Of a stretch of DNA of 8,850 nucleotides, positions 1 through 6,739 are shown piece by piece. Both the position numbers and the translations under genes were made by a program. This DNA is from Puia dinghuensis (lineage in GTDB: Bacteria; Bacteroidota; Bacteroidia; Chitinophagales; Chitinophagaceae). The notes under the pieces were generated by a model. It did not search any database and had not been told where the DNA came from. It was given only the letters and a program-made list of their open reading frames with translations. Within the stretch, counting starts at the first letter, position 1. Each line of letters starts with the position of its first letter. The DNA lies in contig JAMFRX010000370.1 in NCBI GenBank assembly GCA_026224995.1, positions 1 to 8,850 of the forward strand. The letters run 5' to 3'.

Positions 1-576
1 ACGGATATTGCGGCTGCTCATGGCCAGTCCGTCTGGTTCGCGGAGGATGGGGCAGGGGTGGAGGGTGGCTGGCAGCTTCATGATGGTCAGGAGGCGTTGG
101 ACGACCATGCATTGCTGGTAATCCTTGCTGCCCATGAAGAGATGATCGGGCCGGACGAGGTCCAGCAAGCGGCGCATGACCTGGCAGACGCCCTGAAAAT
201 GACCGGGCCGGAATTTTCCTTCCAACAGGGATTCCAGTCTCCCAAGGTCATAGTGTTCAAGACCGGTGAGGCCGGTGGGGTAGACCTCGTCTGACTCCGG
301 CAGGAAGAGGATATCGGTTCCGGCCTTTTCCAGTAAGGCAACGTCTTTTTCGATGGTAATGGGATATTTCTGGAAATCTTTTGGGTCATTGAACTGGGTA
401 GGGTTTACGAAGATGCTACAAACAGTGATGGACGTGTCCTTTTTTGATATATCAATAAGTGAGATATGACCCTCGTGGAGGGCGCCCATGGTGGGTACGA
501 AGCCGATAGTCTGGCCAGAAAGGCGTTGTTTTTGCAACCAGCCGGCGAGGTCGCCGGACCTTTTAAATACGATCAT
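1..576 (-). CDS. panC: Pantothenate synthetase (pantoate--beta-alanine ligase), 3' part missing
   Basis: This cytoplasmic enzyme joins (R)-pantoate and beta-alanine with ATP through a pantoyl-adenylate intermediate, the last step of pantothenate synthesis for coenzyme A. The window holds the first 192 codons of a family usually near 280 residues; the frame is open to the left edge, so the C-terminal domain lies outside. Reading the minus strand from ATG at 576 gives MIVFKRSGDLAGWL, then PTMGALHEGH (about residues 27-36; HxGH-type nucleotide-binding motif), FVNPTQF (65-71), a GSKDYQQ segment (about 157-163, matching the family's G-x-KD-YQQ motif), and EPDGLAMSSRN near residue 180, a family signature. 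All key motifs seen look intact. The ATG at 576 is favoured because it places PTMGALHEGH at the normal distance from the N terminus. It is divergent from the GT5-like gene at 709; from memory this pairing recurs in Bacteroidota. Identification is very secure. Confidence 0.97.
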   Translation of the reverse strand, partial: MIVFKRSGDLAGWLQKQRLSGQTIGFVPTMGALHEGHISLIDISKKDTSITVCSIFVNPTQFNDPKDFQKYPITIEKDVALLEKAGTDILFLPESDEVYPTGLTGLEHYDLGRLESLLEGKFRPGHFQGVCQVMRRLLDLVRPDHLFMGSKDYQQCMVVQRLLTIMKLPATLHPCPILREPDGLAMSSRNIR

Positions 577-637
577 TTTAATGGTTTTAGACGGGTTTTA
601 AGCGGCAAAACCGGCCTTGATGCCGACTTTACAATAA

Positions 638-666
638 AAAATGTACCTTTGCAAACTATTTGCAAA
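638..666. promoter_or_regulatory. Candidate divergent promoter region between panC and the GT5-like gene
   Basis: On the plus strand TACCTTTG (644-651) matches the Bacteroidota -7 consensus TAnnTTTG fully and lies about 58 bases before the ATG at 709; no good -33 TTTG is visible at the usual spacing. On the minus strand TACATTTT (645 down to 638) matches seven of eight consensus bases, with a TTTG 17 bases upstream (plus-strand CAAA at 663-666), pointing at panC. Both boxes use the same TA at 644-645. Two copies of the palindrome TTTGCAAA (648-655 and 659-666) are spaced 11 bp apart. The matches are seen directly; promoter function is inferred from the consensus. Confidence 0.45.
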
Positions 667-708
667 GTATTTAGTGTTAAGGTTCGACTCAACAATTTTT
701 AGAAAATA

Positions 709-1521
709 ATGCTACAAAAAAAGCGAATTTTATTTATTGCCAACGAAATGTCTCCATATTTAGAGCTGACGGAGTTTGCGGAGATCATTAATAAGCTGGC
801 AATTAAATCAAATGACAATGGGTTCGAGGTGCGTTGTATTATGCCGCGCTTTGGTGTGGTGAATGAGCGGAGGCACCGGCTCCACGAGGTGGTCAGGCTT
901 TCGGGGATCAATGTTTCGGTGGACAACGACGACTTTCCCCTGCAGATAAAAGTAGCTTCCCTGCCCAATGCCCGTCTGCAGGTCTATTTCCTGGATAACG
1001 AGGACCTCTTCAAGCGGAAATTCATTTTTCACGACGAGCAGGAAAAGTGGTTTGACGACAATGGGCTACGGACTGTCTTCTATTGCAAGGGCGCCCTGGA
1101 GACCGTGAAGAAGTTCGGCTGGCCGCCGGACGTCATCCATTGCAGCGGCTGGATGACGGGTCTTATTCCCCTGTATCTCAAGACGGTGTATAAGAAGGAG
1201 CCCGTATTCGCCCATAGCAAGGTCGTCTTCACCATCGGGCAGACGACGTTCAAAGAAAAGCTGGGCGTGGACTTCCTGAAACTGGCGAATATTCACCCCA
1301 CGCTCAAGGAAAAGGACCTGGAACCCTATAAGGAAGCCAATAACGTGGCCATGTTCCGGGGCGGGGCCACCTACGCCGACGCCATTACCTTTGGCGCCGA
1401 TAAGATCGACAAGAAGCTGGTAGATGAGTTCGGGAAGGTCAGGGGACGGAAGGTCCTCGCTTTCAATGCCGAATCCGATTTAACAGATTATTTGCAATTG
1501 TATATGGACCTGAGTAAATAA
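709..1521 (+). CDS. Half-length glycogen/starch synthase-like protein (GT5 N-terminal domain only)
   Basis: The 270-residue product resembles the N-terminal Rossmann half of GT5 glycogen synthases: RILFIANEMSP at 6-16, CIMPRFG at 43-49, QVYFLDNEDLF at 91-101, GWPPDVIHCSGWMTGLIPLYLK at 137-158 (quoted as an approximate block) and VVFTIGQTTF at 172-181. Known GlgA proteins are about 475 residues and need a second Rossmann half for nucleotide-sugar binding; that half is absent here, and the gene ends with a normal TAA. The canonical N-terminal KTGGLADV loop is replaced by LELTEFAEI (18-26), the HxHDWQTG-like motif reads HCSGWMTG, and the usual IHN reads IGQ. Glycogen synthesis by this protein alone is therefore doubtful; a regulatory, binding or unknown role is more likely. 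The frame shows no internal disruption, and similar short proteins beside panC are, from memory, widespread in Bacteroidota, so this is not a recent pseudogene. Automated annotation would probably say 'glycogen synthase'. Confidence 0.85.
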   Translation: MLQKKRILFIANEMSPYLELTEFAEIINKLAIKSNDNGFEVRCIMPRFGVVNERRHRLHEVVRLSGINVSVDNDDFPLQIKVASLPNARLQVYFLDNEDLFKRKFIFHDEQEKWFDDNGLRTVFYCKGALETVKKFGWPPDVIHCSGWMTGLIPLYLKTVYKKEPVFAHSKVVFTIGQTTFKEKLGVDFLKLANIHPTLKEKDLEPYKEANNVAMFRGGATYADAITFGADKIDKKLVDEFGKVRGRKVLAFNAESDLTDYLQLYMDLSK

Positions 1522-1547
1522 GCCATTAAATTTTGCCGCGTTCCCAT

Positions 1548-1555
1548 TATCTTTG
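1548..1555 (+). promoter_or_regulatory. Candidate -7 promoter box for metK
   Basis: TATCTTTG followed by C matches the Bacteroidota TAnnTTTG -7 consensus completely and lies about 50 bases before the metK ATG, in an AT-rich 83-bp gap. No TTTG -33 element is seen at about 19 bp spacing; a TTTG at 1532-1535 is too close. The leader after it (about 1560-1604) is short and shows no recognisable SAM riboswitch. Function is inferred from the consensus. Confidence 0.5.
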
Positions 1556-1604
1556 CGCCGATAATATCATAACTCATTAATTTTCATCAAACCTTTTAAA
1601 AAAG

Positions 1605-2858
<1,254 letters not shown>

Positions 2859-2875
2859 GTGATTTTAATAAATAT

Positions 2876-2902
2876 AAACCTCCCCTCTCGGGGAGGTTTT
2901 TT
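2876..2902 (+). terminator. Intrinsic terminator after metK
   Basis: A perfect 10-bp inverted repeat (AAACCTCCCC at 2876-2885, GGGGAGGTTT at 2890-2899) around the four-base loop TCTC, with a run of T's through 2902, begins 17 bases after the metK stop. This is a textbook Rho-independent terminator. It ends only 11 bases before the ATG of the NUDIX gene, so that gene's transcript must start very close to its ATG, overlap the hairpin or arise from read-through. Confidence 0.93.
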
Positions 2903-2913
2903 AATTTTAGAAC

Positions 2914-3471
2914 ATGAATCCCTGGACGATCGTTAGCGAGAAGCGGATCTATGACAATCCCTGGATCGGGGTGACCGAGTACGACGTGCTCAACCCCAGC
3001 GGGGGGAAGGGCATCTATGGCAAGGTTTTTTACAAGAACCTGGCCATAGGGGTGATCCCGCTGGATGAGGAGGGGTATATCTGGCTGGTAGGTCAGTACC
3101 GGTTCGTGCTGGACGCCTATAGCTGGGAGATACCCGAGGGCGGGGGCGACCCTGCCGTGGCGCCGGTGGAATCGGCGAAACGGGAGCTGGAGGAGGAGAC
3201 AGGGCTGGTGGCCAGAGAGTGGACGCCGCTGATGGAGATGCATCTTTCCAATTCGGTGAGTGACGAACGGGCCTTTGTCTTCCTGGCCCGCGGCCTGGAG
3301 CAGCGGGTGGCCATGCCGGAGGAGACGGAGCAGCTGGTGGTGCGGCGGATACCTTTTCAAGAGGCGTATACGATGGTGGAGCGGGGAGAGATCACCGACT
3401 CCATGTCAGTTGCAGGAATACTGAAAGTAAAATTATTATTGGTCAGCGGACAGCTGAAATTACAAGCATGA
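2914..3471 (+). CDS. NUDIX hydrolase, ADP-ribose pyrophosphatase-like
   Basis: NUDIX hydrolases cleave a nucleoside diphosphate linked to another moiety; the subgroup resembled here commonly hydrolyses ADP-ribose or ADP-sugars to AMP and a sugar phosphate in the cytoplasm. In the 185-residue product, PEGGG (74-78) leads into RELEEETGL (90-98), the core of the Nudix box with metal-binding Glu94 and Glu95. The first glutamate of the formal GX5EX7REUXEEXGU pattern is not in place: the residue eight before Arg90 is Val82. A downstream SVSDERAFVFLA segment (114-125) matches the substrate-loop region of ADP-ribose pyrophosphatases. N-terminal strands (residues 5-45) fit the dimerising domain of that subgroup. 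It is the first gene of a coupled run of four; its TGA overlaps the ATG of the next gene. The substrate is inferred from subgroup resemblance and is not certain. Confidence 0.92.
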   Translation: MNPWTIVSEKRIYDNPWIGVTEYDVLNPSGGKGIYGKVFYKNLAIGVIPLDEEGYIWLVGQYRFVLDAYSWEIPEGGGDPAVAPVESAKRELEEETGLVAREWTPLMEMHLSNSVSDERAFVFLARGLEQRVAMPEETEQLVVRRIPFQEAYTMVERGEITDSMSVAGILKVKLLLVSGQLKLQA

Positions 3472-4205
3472 ACAAAAGTCATTTGATTATCGGGCGACAG
3501 CCACTGATCGAAACGATCCGGAGCGGCCGGGCCGTGGATAAGATCTTATTACAGCGGAACACCGCCGGGGAGTCCATTGCGGAGATCCGGGACCTGGCGC
3601 GGGAGTACAATATCCCTGTGCAGGTAGTGCCTCCGGAGAAGTTGGGGTCGCTGACCAAGGCCAATCATCAGGGGGTGGTCGCCTTTGCCGGGCTGGTGCA
3701 GTATATGGACCTGCAGCAGGTGATCGATCATACGGTCGCTTCCGGCGCGCTACCTTTGTTCGTGATGCTGGATGGCGTCACCGATGTCCGGAATATCGGG
3801 GCCATTTCGCGAACGGCGCTGTGTTGCGGCGCGCAGGCGCTGATCATCCCGGATAAAGGGGTAGGGGCCCTGAACGAGGAGGCCATGAAGTCTTCCGCGG
3901 GAGCGTTGGAGCGCATCCACGTTTGCAGGGTTGGGAGCCTTCTAAAGGCTGTGGACACCTTGCATATGAATGGGATACGCGTCTTTACCAGCGAGATGAA
4001 GGCGCCGAAGAAGGTGTATGAGCTGGCGCTGGCCGAGCCGTGCTGTATCGTCATGGGGAGCGAGGACAAGGGAGTTCAGCCGTATATCCGTAAGGCTGCG
4101 GACGAGCTCTTTTCCATTCCGATGGCGGGGGAATTCGACAGCTTCAATGTGTCGGTAGCGGCGGGGATTATTTTATATGAAGCCATGAAAATGAGATTGC
4201 CATGA
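3468..4205 (+). CDS. rlmB: TrmH/SpoU-family RNA 2'-O-methyltransferase, RlmB-like
   Basis: This SAM-dependent SPOUT enzyme probably methylates the 2'-OH of a 23S rRNA guanosine (G2251 in E. coli numbering); family members act as dimers. The 245-residue product has an N-terminal substrate-binding domain starting IIGRQPLIETIRSG (7-20), with the typical NHQGVVAF segment (66-73). A C-terminal knotted SpoU domain follows: motif 1 VTDVRNIGAISRTALCCGA (104-122; Asn109, Arg115), motif 2 VMGSEDKGV (195-203; Glu199) and motif 3 IPMAGEFDSFNVSVAAGIILYE (217-238). Motif 3 reads FDSFNVSVA where many family members have a SLNVSVA form. The length is normal for RlmB. Its ATG overlaps the NUDIX stop as ATGA, and its own stop overlaps the mvaB ATG the same way, so translational coupling is likely. 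Exact target assignment (RlmB versus another TrmH member) is inferred. Confidence 0.9.
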   Translation: MNKSHLIIGRQPLIETIRSGRAVDKILLQRNTAGESIAEIRDLAREYNIPVQVVPPEKLGSLTKANHQGVVAFAGLVQYMDLQQVIDHTVASGALPLFVMLDGVTDVRNIGAISRTALCCGAQALIIPDKGVGALNEEAMKSSAGALERIHVCRVGSLLKAVDTLHMNGIRVFTSEMKAPKKVYELALAEPCCIVMGSEDKGVQPYIRKAADELFSIPMAGEFDSFNVSVAAGIILYEAMKMRLP

Positions 4206-5053
4206 ATATCACGCTTGTCGAATGCCCCCGCGACGCCATGCAGGGCTGGCCGCATATTATCCCGACAGCGCAGAAGACGGCCTATCTGAATGCCTTGCTG
4301 AAGGTAGGCTTCGACACGCTGGATTTCGGGAGCTTTGTCTCGGCGCGGGCGATACCGCAGATGGCGGATACGGCCGAAGTTTTGGCGGGACTGGACCTGG
4401 GGGATACTAAGACGAAGCTGCTGGCTATCGTCGCCAATTTCCGGGGTGCGGAGGAAGCGGCCGAATATGAGGCGATCAGCTACCTGGGGTTCCCTTTTTC
4501 TATTAGCGAGACATTCCAGCTACGCAATACCAACAAGACCATAGAAGGCAGCTTCGGGACGGTAGAGGAGATGCAGGACCTCTGTGCCAAGCGGCAGAAG
4601 GAGCTGGTAGTCTATCTGTCCATGGGCTTCGGCAATCCTTATGGGGAGCCGTGGAATGAGGAGATCGTCTACCAATGGGCGGCGGCCCTGGGCAAGCTGG
4701 GGGTCAGGACCCTGAGCCTGGCCGATACGGTGGGGCTGGCCACGCCGGAGCACGTGTTTAGCGTCACGGATTTTTTGATACGGGAGCTCCCGCAGTGCAC
4801 CATCGGGGTGCACCTGCATTCTACGGCGCATAACCGCAAGGCGAAGATCGATGCGGCTATGCAGGCGGGCTGCCGGCGTTTCGACGGGGCGTTGAAGGGC
4901 ATTGGGGGCTGCCCGATGGCGGGGGATGCGCTGGTGGGGAATATGGATACGGAGTGGATGATCGGGCATTTCCGGCAGAAGCATCTGGGGCTGACGATAG
5001 ATGAGGGGGCGTTAGCCGAGAGCTTGCGTCTGGCGGGGGAGATCTTCAACTAA
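4202..5053 (+). CDS. mvaB: Hydroxymethylglutaryl-CoA lyase-like (HMGL family)
   Basis: HMG-CoA lyase splits 3-hydroxy-3-methylglutaryl-CoA into acetyl-CoA and acetoacetate, the last step of leucine breakdown. The 283-residue product is a single TIM-barrel-type lyase of normal length. It begins ITLVECPRDAMQ (3-14), where Arg10-Asp11 match the catalytic RD of the family although the usual G-PRD-GLQ reads CPRDAMQ. LSMGFGNPYG (139-148) and LADTVGLATP (173-182) are family blocks. VHLHST (203-208) provides metal-ligand histidines His204 and His206, and GIGGCPMAGDALVGN (233-247) provides the catalytic-loop Cys237 and Asn247. The His204-Cys237 spacing of 33 equals that in the human enzyme as remembered (His233, Cys266). 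From memory, CPRDAM and GGCPMA are standard in Bacteroidota homologues. No other leucine-degradation gene is visible here; a related CoA substrate is possible. It is coupled by overlap to the genes on both sides. Confidence 0.88.
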   Translation: MNITLVECPRDAMQGWPHIIPTAQKTAYLNALLKVGFDTLDFGSFVSARAIPQMADTAEVLAGLDLGDTKTKLLAIVANFRGAEEAAEYEAISYLGFPFSISETFQLRNTNKTIEGSFGTVEEMQDLCAKRQKELVVYLSMGFGNPYGEPWNEEIVYQWAAALGKLGVRTLSLADTVGLATPEHVFSVTDFLIRELPQCTIGVHLHSTAHNRKAKIDAAMQAGCRRFDGALKGIGGCPMAGDALVGNMDTEWMIGHFRQKHLGLTIDEGALAESLRLAGEIFN

Positions 5054-6033
5054 TGGAATTTCAATTACCGATATCTTTTGCTCCATTGCCCCGGCCCATC
5101 CACTATGGGCAGCAGATCTTGCTCACGGGGTCGTGCTTTACAGAGCATATAGGGGATGCGTTGAGCGACTGGAAGTTCAGGACGCTGCAGAATCCCAATG
5201 GCATCCTCTTCGACGCGGCCAGCGTGGCGTCGAGCCTGGTATCGTATATCGAGCCTCGCTTTTATACGGCCGGGGACCTTGTCTATCTCAATGAGCTTTG
5301 GCAGAGCTGGCAGCATCATAGCTCCTTTTCGGGTACGGATCAGGAAGCTGTGCTTAGCGGCATCAATGCCTCGCAGGAGCGGGCGCATGGATTCCTGCGG
5401 GAGGCCGACTGGCTGATCATCACACTCGGGAGCGCTTTCTCTTACCGGCTGGCAGACGGCGGGATGGCGGTCGCGAATTGTCATCGCGCGCCGGGGAAGG
5501 GTTTTACCAAGCACCTGATGACGATCGAGGAGATCAATATCGCGCTGGATGGGTGCCTGTATCAGCTGTTCTACTTCAACCCGAAACTACAGGTGATCTT
5601 TACCGTGAGCCCAGTGCGGCATATCCGGAATGGCGTCGTGGAGAACAACCGGAGCAAGGCGCGGCTGCTGGAGTCCGTGCATCACCTGGTGGATAAGTTC
5701 GACCGGCTGCACTACTTTCCGGCCTATGAGCTGGTGATCGACGTGCTGCGTGACTATCGGTTTTACGATATCGATATGGTTCATCCCAATTACGCTGCGA
5801 CGCATTTCGTGCTGGAGAAATTCGCGGAATATGGGATCGAAGCCGCATCCAGGTCGTTGTTGGAAGAGCTCCGAAAACTGGTGACGGCCCGGCGGCACCG
5901 GCCGATGCATCCGTCTACGGGGGCGCATGCGCGGTTTATGCGGGAGCAGTATGAGAAAGCGGTGGAACTGGCGCGGAAATACCCGTTTTTGGATCTGGGG
6001 GAGGAGCTAGCCTATTTTAGCAGGGAGAAATAG
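5053..6033 (+). CDS. GSCFA-domain protein (putative SGNH/GDSL-like hydrolase)
   Basis: The 326-residue product carries the motif naming the GSCFA family, TGSCFTEHIG (25-34), followed by LQNPNGILFD (45-54), LIITLGSAFSY (121-131), FTVSPVRHIRNG (183-194) and a YDIDMVHPNYAA stretch (238-249). In SGNH-hydrolase terms the GSCF serine (Ser27) and the late Asp241/His244 pair could form a catalytic set, but that is an analogy and no substrate is known for the family. There is no signal peptide or membrane segment, so it is probably cytoplasmic. The charged C-terminal part (about 265-326) is helical-looking. It is the last gene of the four-gene coupled run: its ATG overlaps the mvaB stop as TAATG. No clear terminator hairpin follows. 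Family assignment is secure; function is not. Confidence 0.9.
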   Translation: MEFQLPISFAPLPRPIHYGQQILLTGSCFTEHIGDALSDWKFRTLQNPNGILFDAASVASSLVSYIEPRFYTAGDLVYLNELWQSWQHHSSFSGTDQEAVLSGINASQERAHGFLREADWLIITLGSAFSYRLADGGMAVANCHRAPGKGFTKHLMTIEEINIALDGCLYQLFYFNPKLQVIFTVSPVRHIRNGVVENNRSKARLLESVHHLVDKFDRLHYFPAYELVIDVLRDYRFYDIDMVHPNYAATHFVLEKFAEYGIEAASRSLLEELRKLVTARRHRPMHPSTGAHARFMREQYEKAVELARKYPFLDLGEELAYFSREK

Positions 6034-6060
6034 CTAGAGTTAACATTCCTTTAATATACA

Positions 6061-6108
6061 ATGTCTAATTTCACCCGCCCAACAAACTGGCGAGGTGGTT
6101 TTGATTAG
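6061..6108 (+). other. Small upstream ORF (15 codons) overlapping the sigma-factor start
   Basis: ATG at 6061 opens a 15-codon frame (MSNFTRPTNWRGGFD) that stops with TAG at 6106-6108, just past the only plausible starts of the sigma gene in the +1 frame (GTG 6095, TTG 6101). This is the only ATG near the 5' end of that gene. It could be a leader peptide giving coupled re-initiation, or chance. There is no independent evidence of translation. Confidence 0.2.
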
Positions 6109-6670
6109 TATCAGCGAAATAAAACAAGGCGGTGAGGCTGCTTTCACCGAAGTCTTCCATGCGTGGTATGCCAAGGTCTATCATTATTTTTTGAAGAAGA
6201 CCCGAAGCGCAGAGACGGCCGGAGAACTGGCGCAGCTGAGCTTCATCAAGCTCTGGCAATCCCGCCATACGCTGTCGCTGGAGCATTCGCTGGACAGCCA
6301 GCTCTTCCAGATCGCCGCCACTTCGCTGATCGACTGGCTCCGGCGGGAGCAGACGCAACGCAAGAAGGTGTTGCGGCTCGCCGAAGGTTCAGATGCCGCC
6401 TACCCCATGGGCGTCGCCGGCGTCGAGCCGGAGGGGGCGGTGGTCTTCGAGAACTCCGACTATCTCCACAATCTTACCAGCAGCCTGCCGCCGGTGCGAA
6501 AGAAGGTTTTTATCCTCAGCCGCATCCATGGGCACTCCTATAAGGAGATCGCCGAGCAGCTTTCCATCTCCATAAAAACTGTAGAGGACCATATGGTCAA
6601 GGCCCTCAGGCATATCCGGAGCGTCGCTTCCCACCTGCTATTCTTCCTGCTGCTATTTTTCCTGTATTAA
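6095..6670 (+). CDS. ECF-type RNA polymerase sigma-70 factor (Bacteroidota SusC-linked type)
   Basis: It is expected to direct RNA polymerase to its target promoters, probably those of the uptake locus to its right, when released by the anti-sigma factor. Counting from GTG 6095 (191 residues), region 2 covers about 14-84 (AFTEVFHAWYAKVYHYF, then FIKLWQSR at 50-57) and region 4 about 122-176, with LPPVRKKVFILSRIHGHSYKE and a helix-turn-helix ending IKTVEDHMVKALRHIR. No in-frame ATG precedes region 2: the first is at residue 105. The start must therefore be GTG 6095, TTG 6101 or another rare codon, and a purine-rich GAGGTGG (6092-6098) overlaps this point. The protein ends in a strongly hydrophobic tail, SHLLFFLLLFFLY (179-191). 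It lies 61 bases after the GSCFA gene and 69 before the anti-sigma gene. Confidence 0.9.
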   Translation: MVLISISEIKQGGEAAFTEVFHAWYAKVYHYFLKKTRSAETAGELAQLSFIKLWQSRHTLSLEHSLDSQLFQIAATSLIDWLRREQTQRKKVLRLAEGSDAAYPMGVAGVEPEGAVVFENSDYLHNLTSSLPPVRKKVFILSRIHGHSYKEIAEQLSISIKTVEDHMVKALRHIRSVASHLLFFLLLFFLY

Positions 6671-6676
6671 CGAATT

Positions 6677-6694
6677 GTTACCAGCAAGGGTAAC
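6677..6694. repeat. Inverted repeat before the anti-sigma gene
   Basis: GTTACC (6677-6682), six bases, then GGTAAC (6689-6694) form a perfect 6-bp inverted repeat just after the sigma stop codon and about 46 bases before the anti-sigma ATG. There is no T run, so it is not an intrinsic terminator. It may be an operator or part of a sigma-dependent promoter; CGTATAC follows at 6709-6715. The heptamer TTGTTAC at its left edge recurs at 7956-7962 before the susC-like gene. The function is unknown. Confidence 0.35.
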
Positions 6695-6739
6695 CGGTCT
6701 TAGGGCACGTATACTTATATAACCGTCATTTTGTATTGC

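Noticed and set aside
87..389. A 100-codon minus-strand frame within the panC region.
   Set aside because: It is in a different frame from panC on the same strand; the panC frame carries all family motifs across the same bases, and this one carries none.
1522..1604. A possible SAM riboswitch in the metK leader.
   Set aside because: The gap is only 83 bases, AT-rich and without a multi-stem structure or terminator-like hairpin; nothing matches the known SAM riboswitch layouts that I can recall.
6034..6060. A terminator after the GSCFA gene.
   Set aside because: The bases hold only a short CTAG/TTAA pattern with no stable stem plus T run, so I could not support a terminator call.
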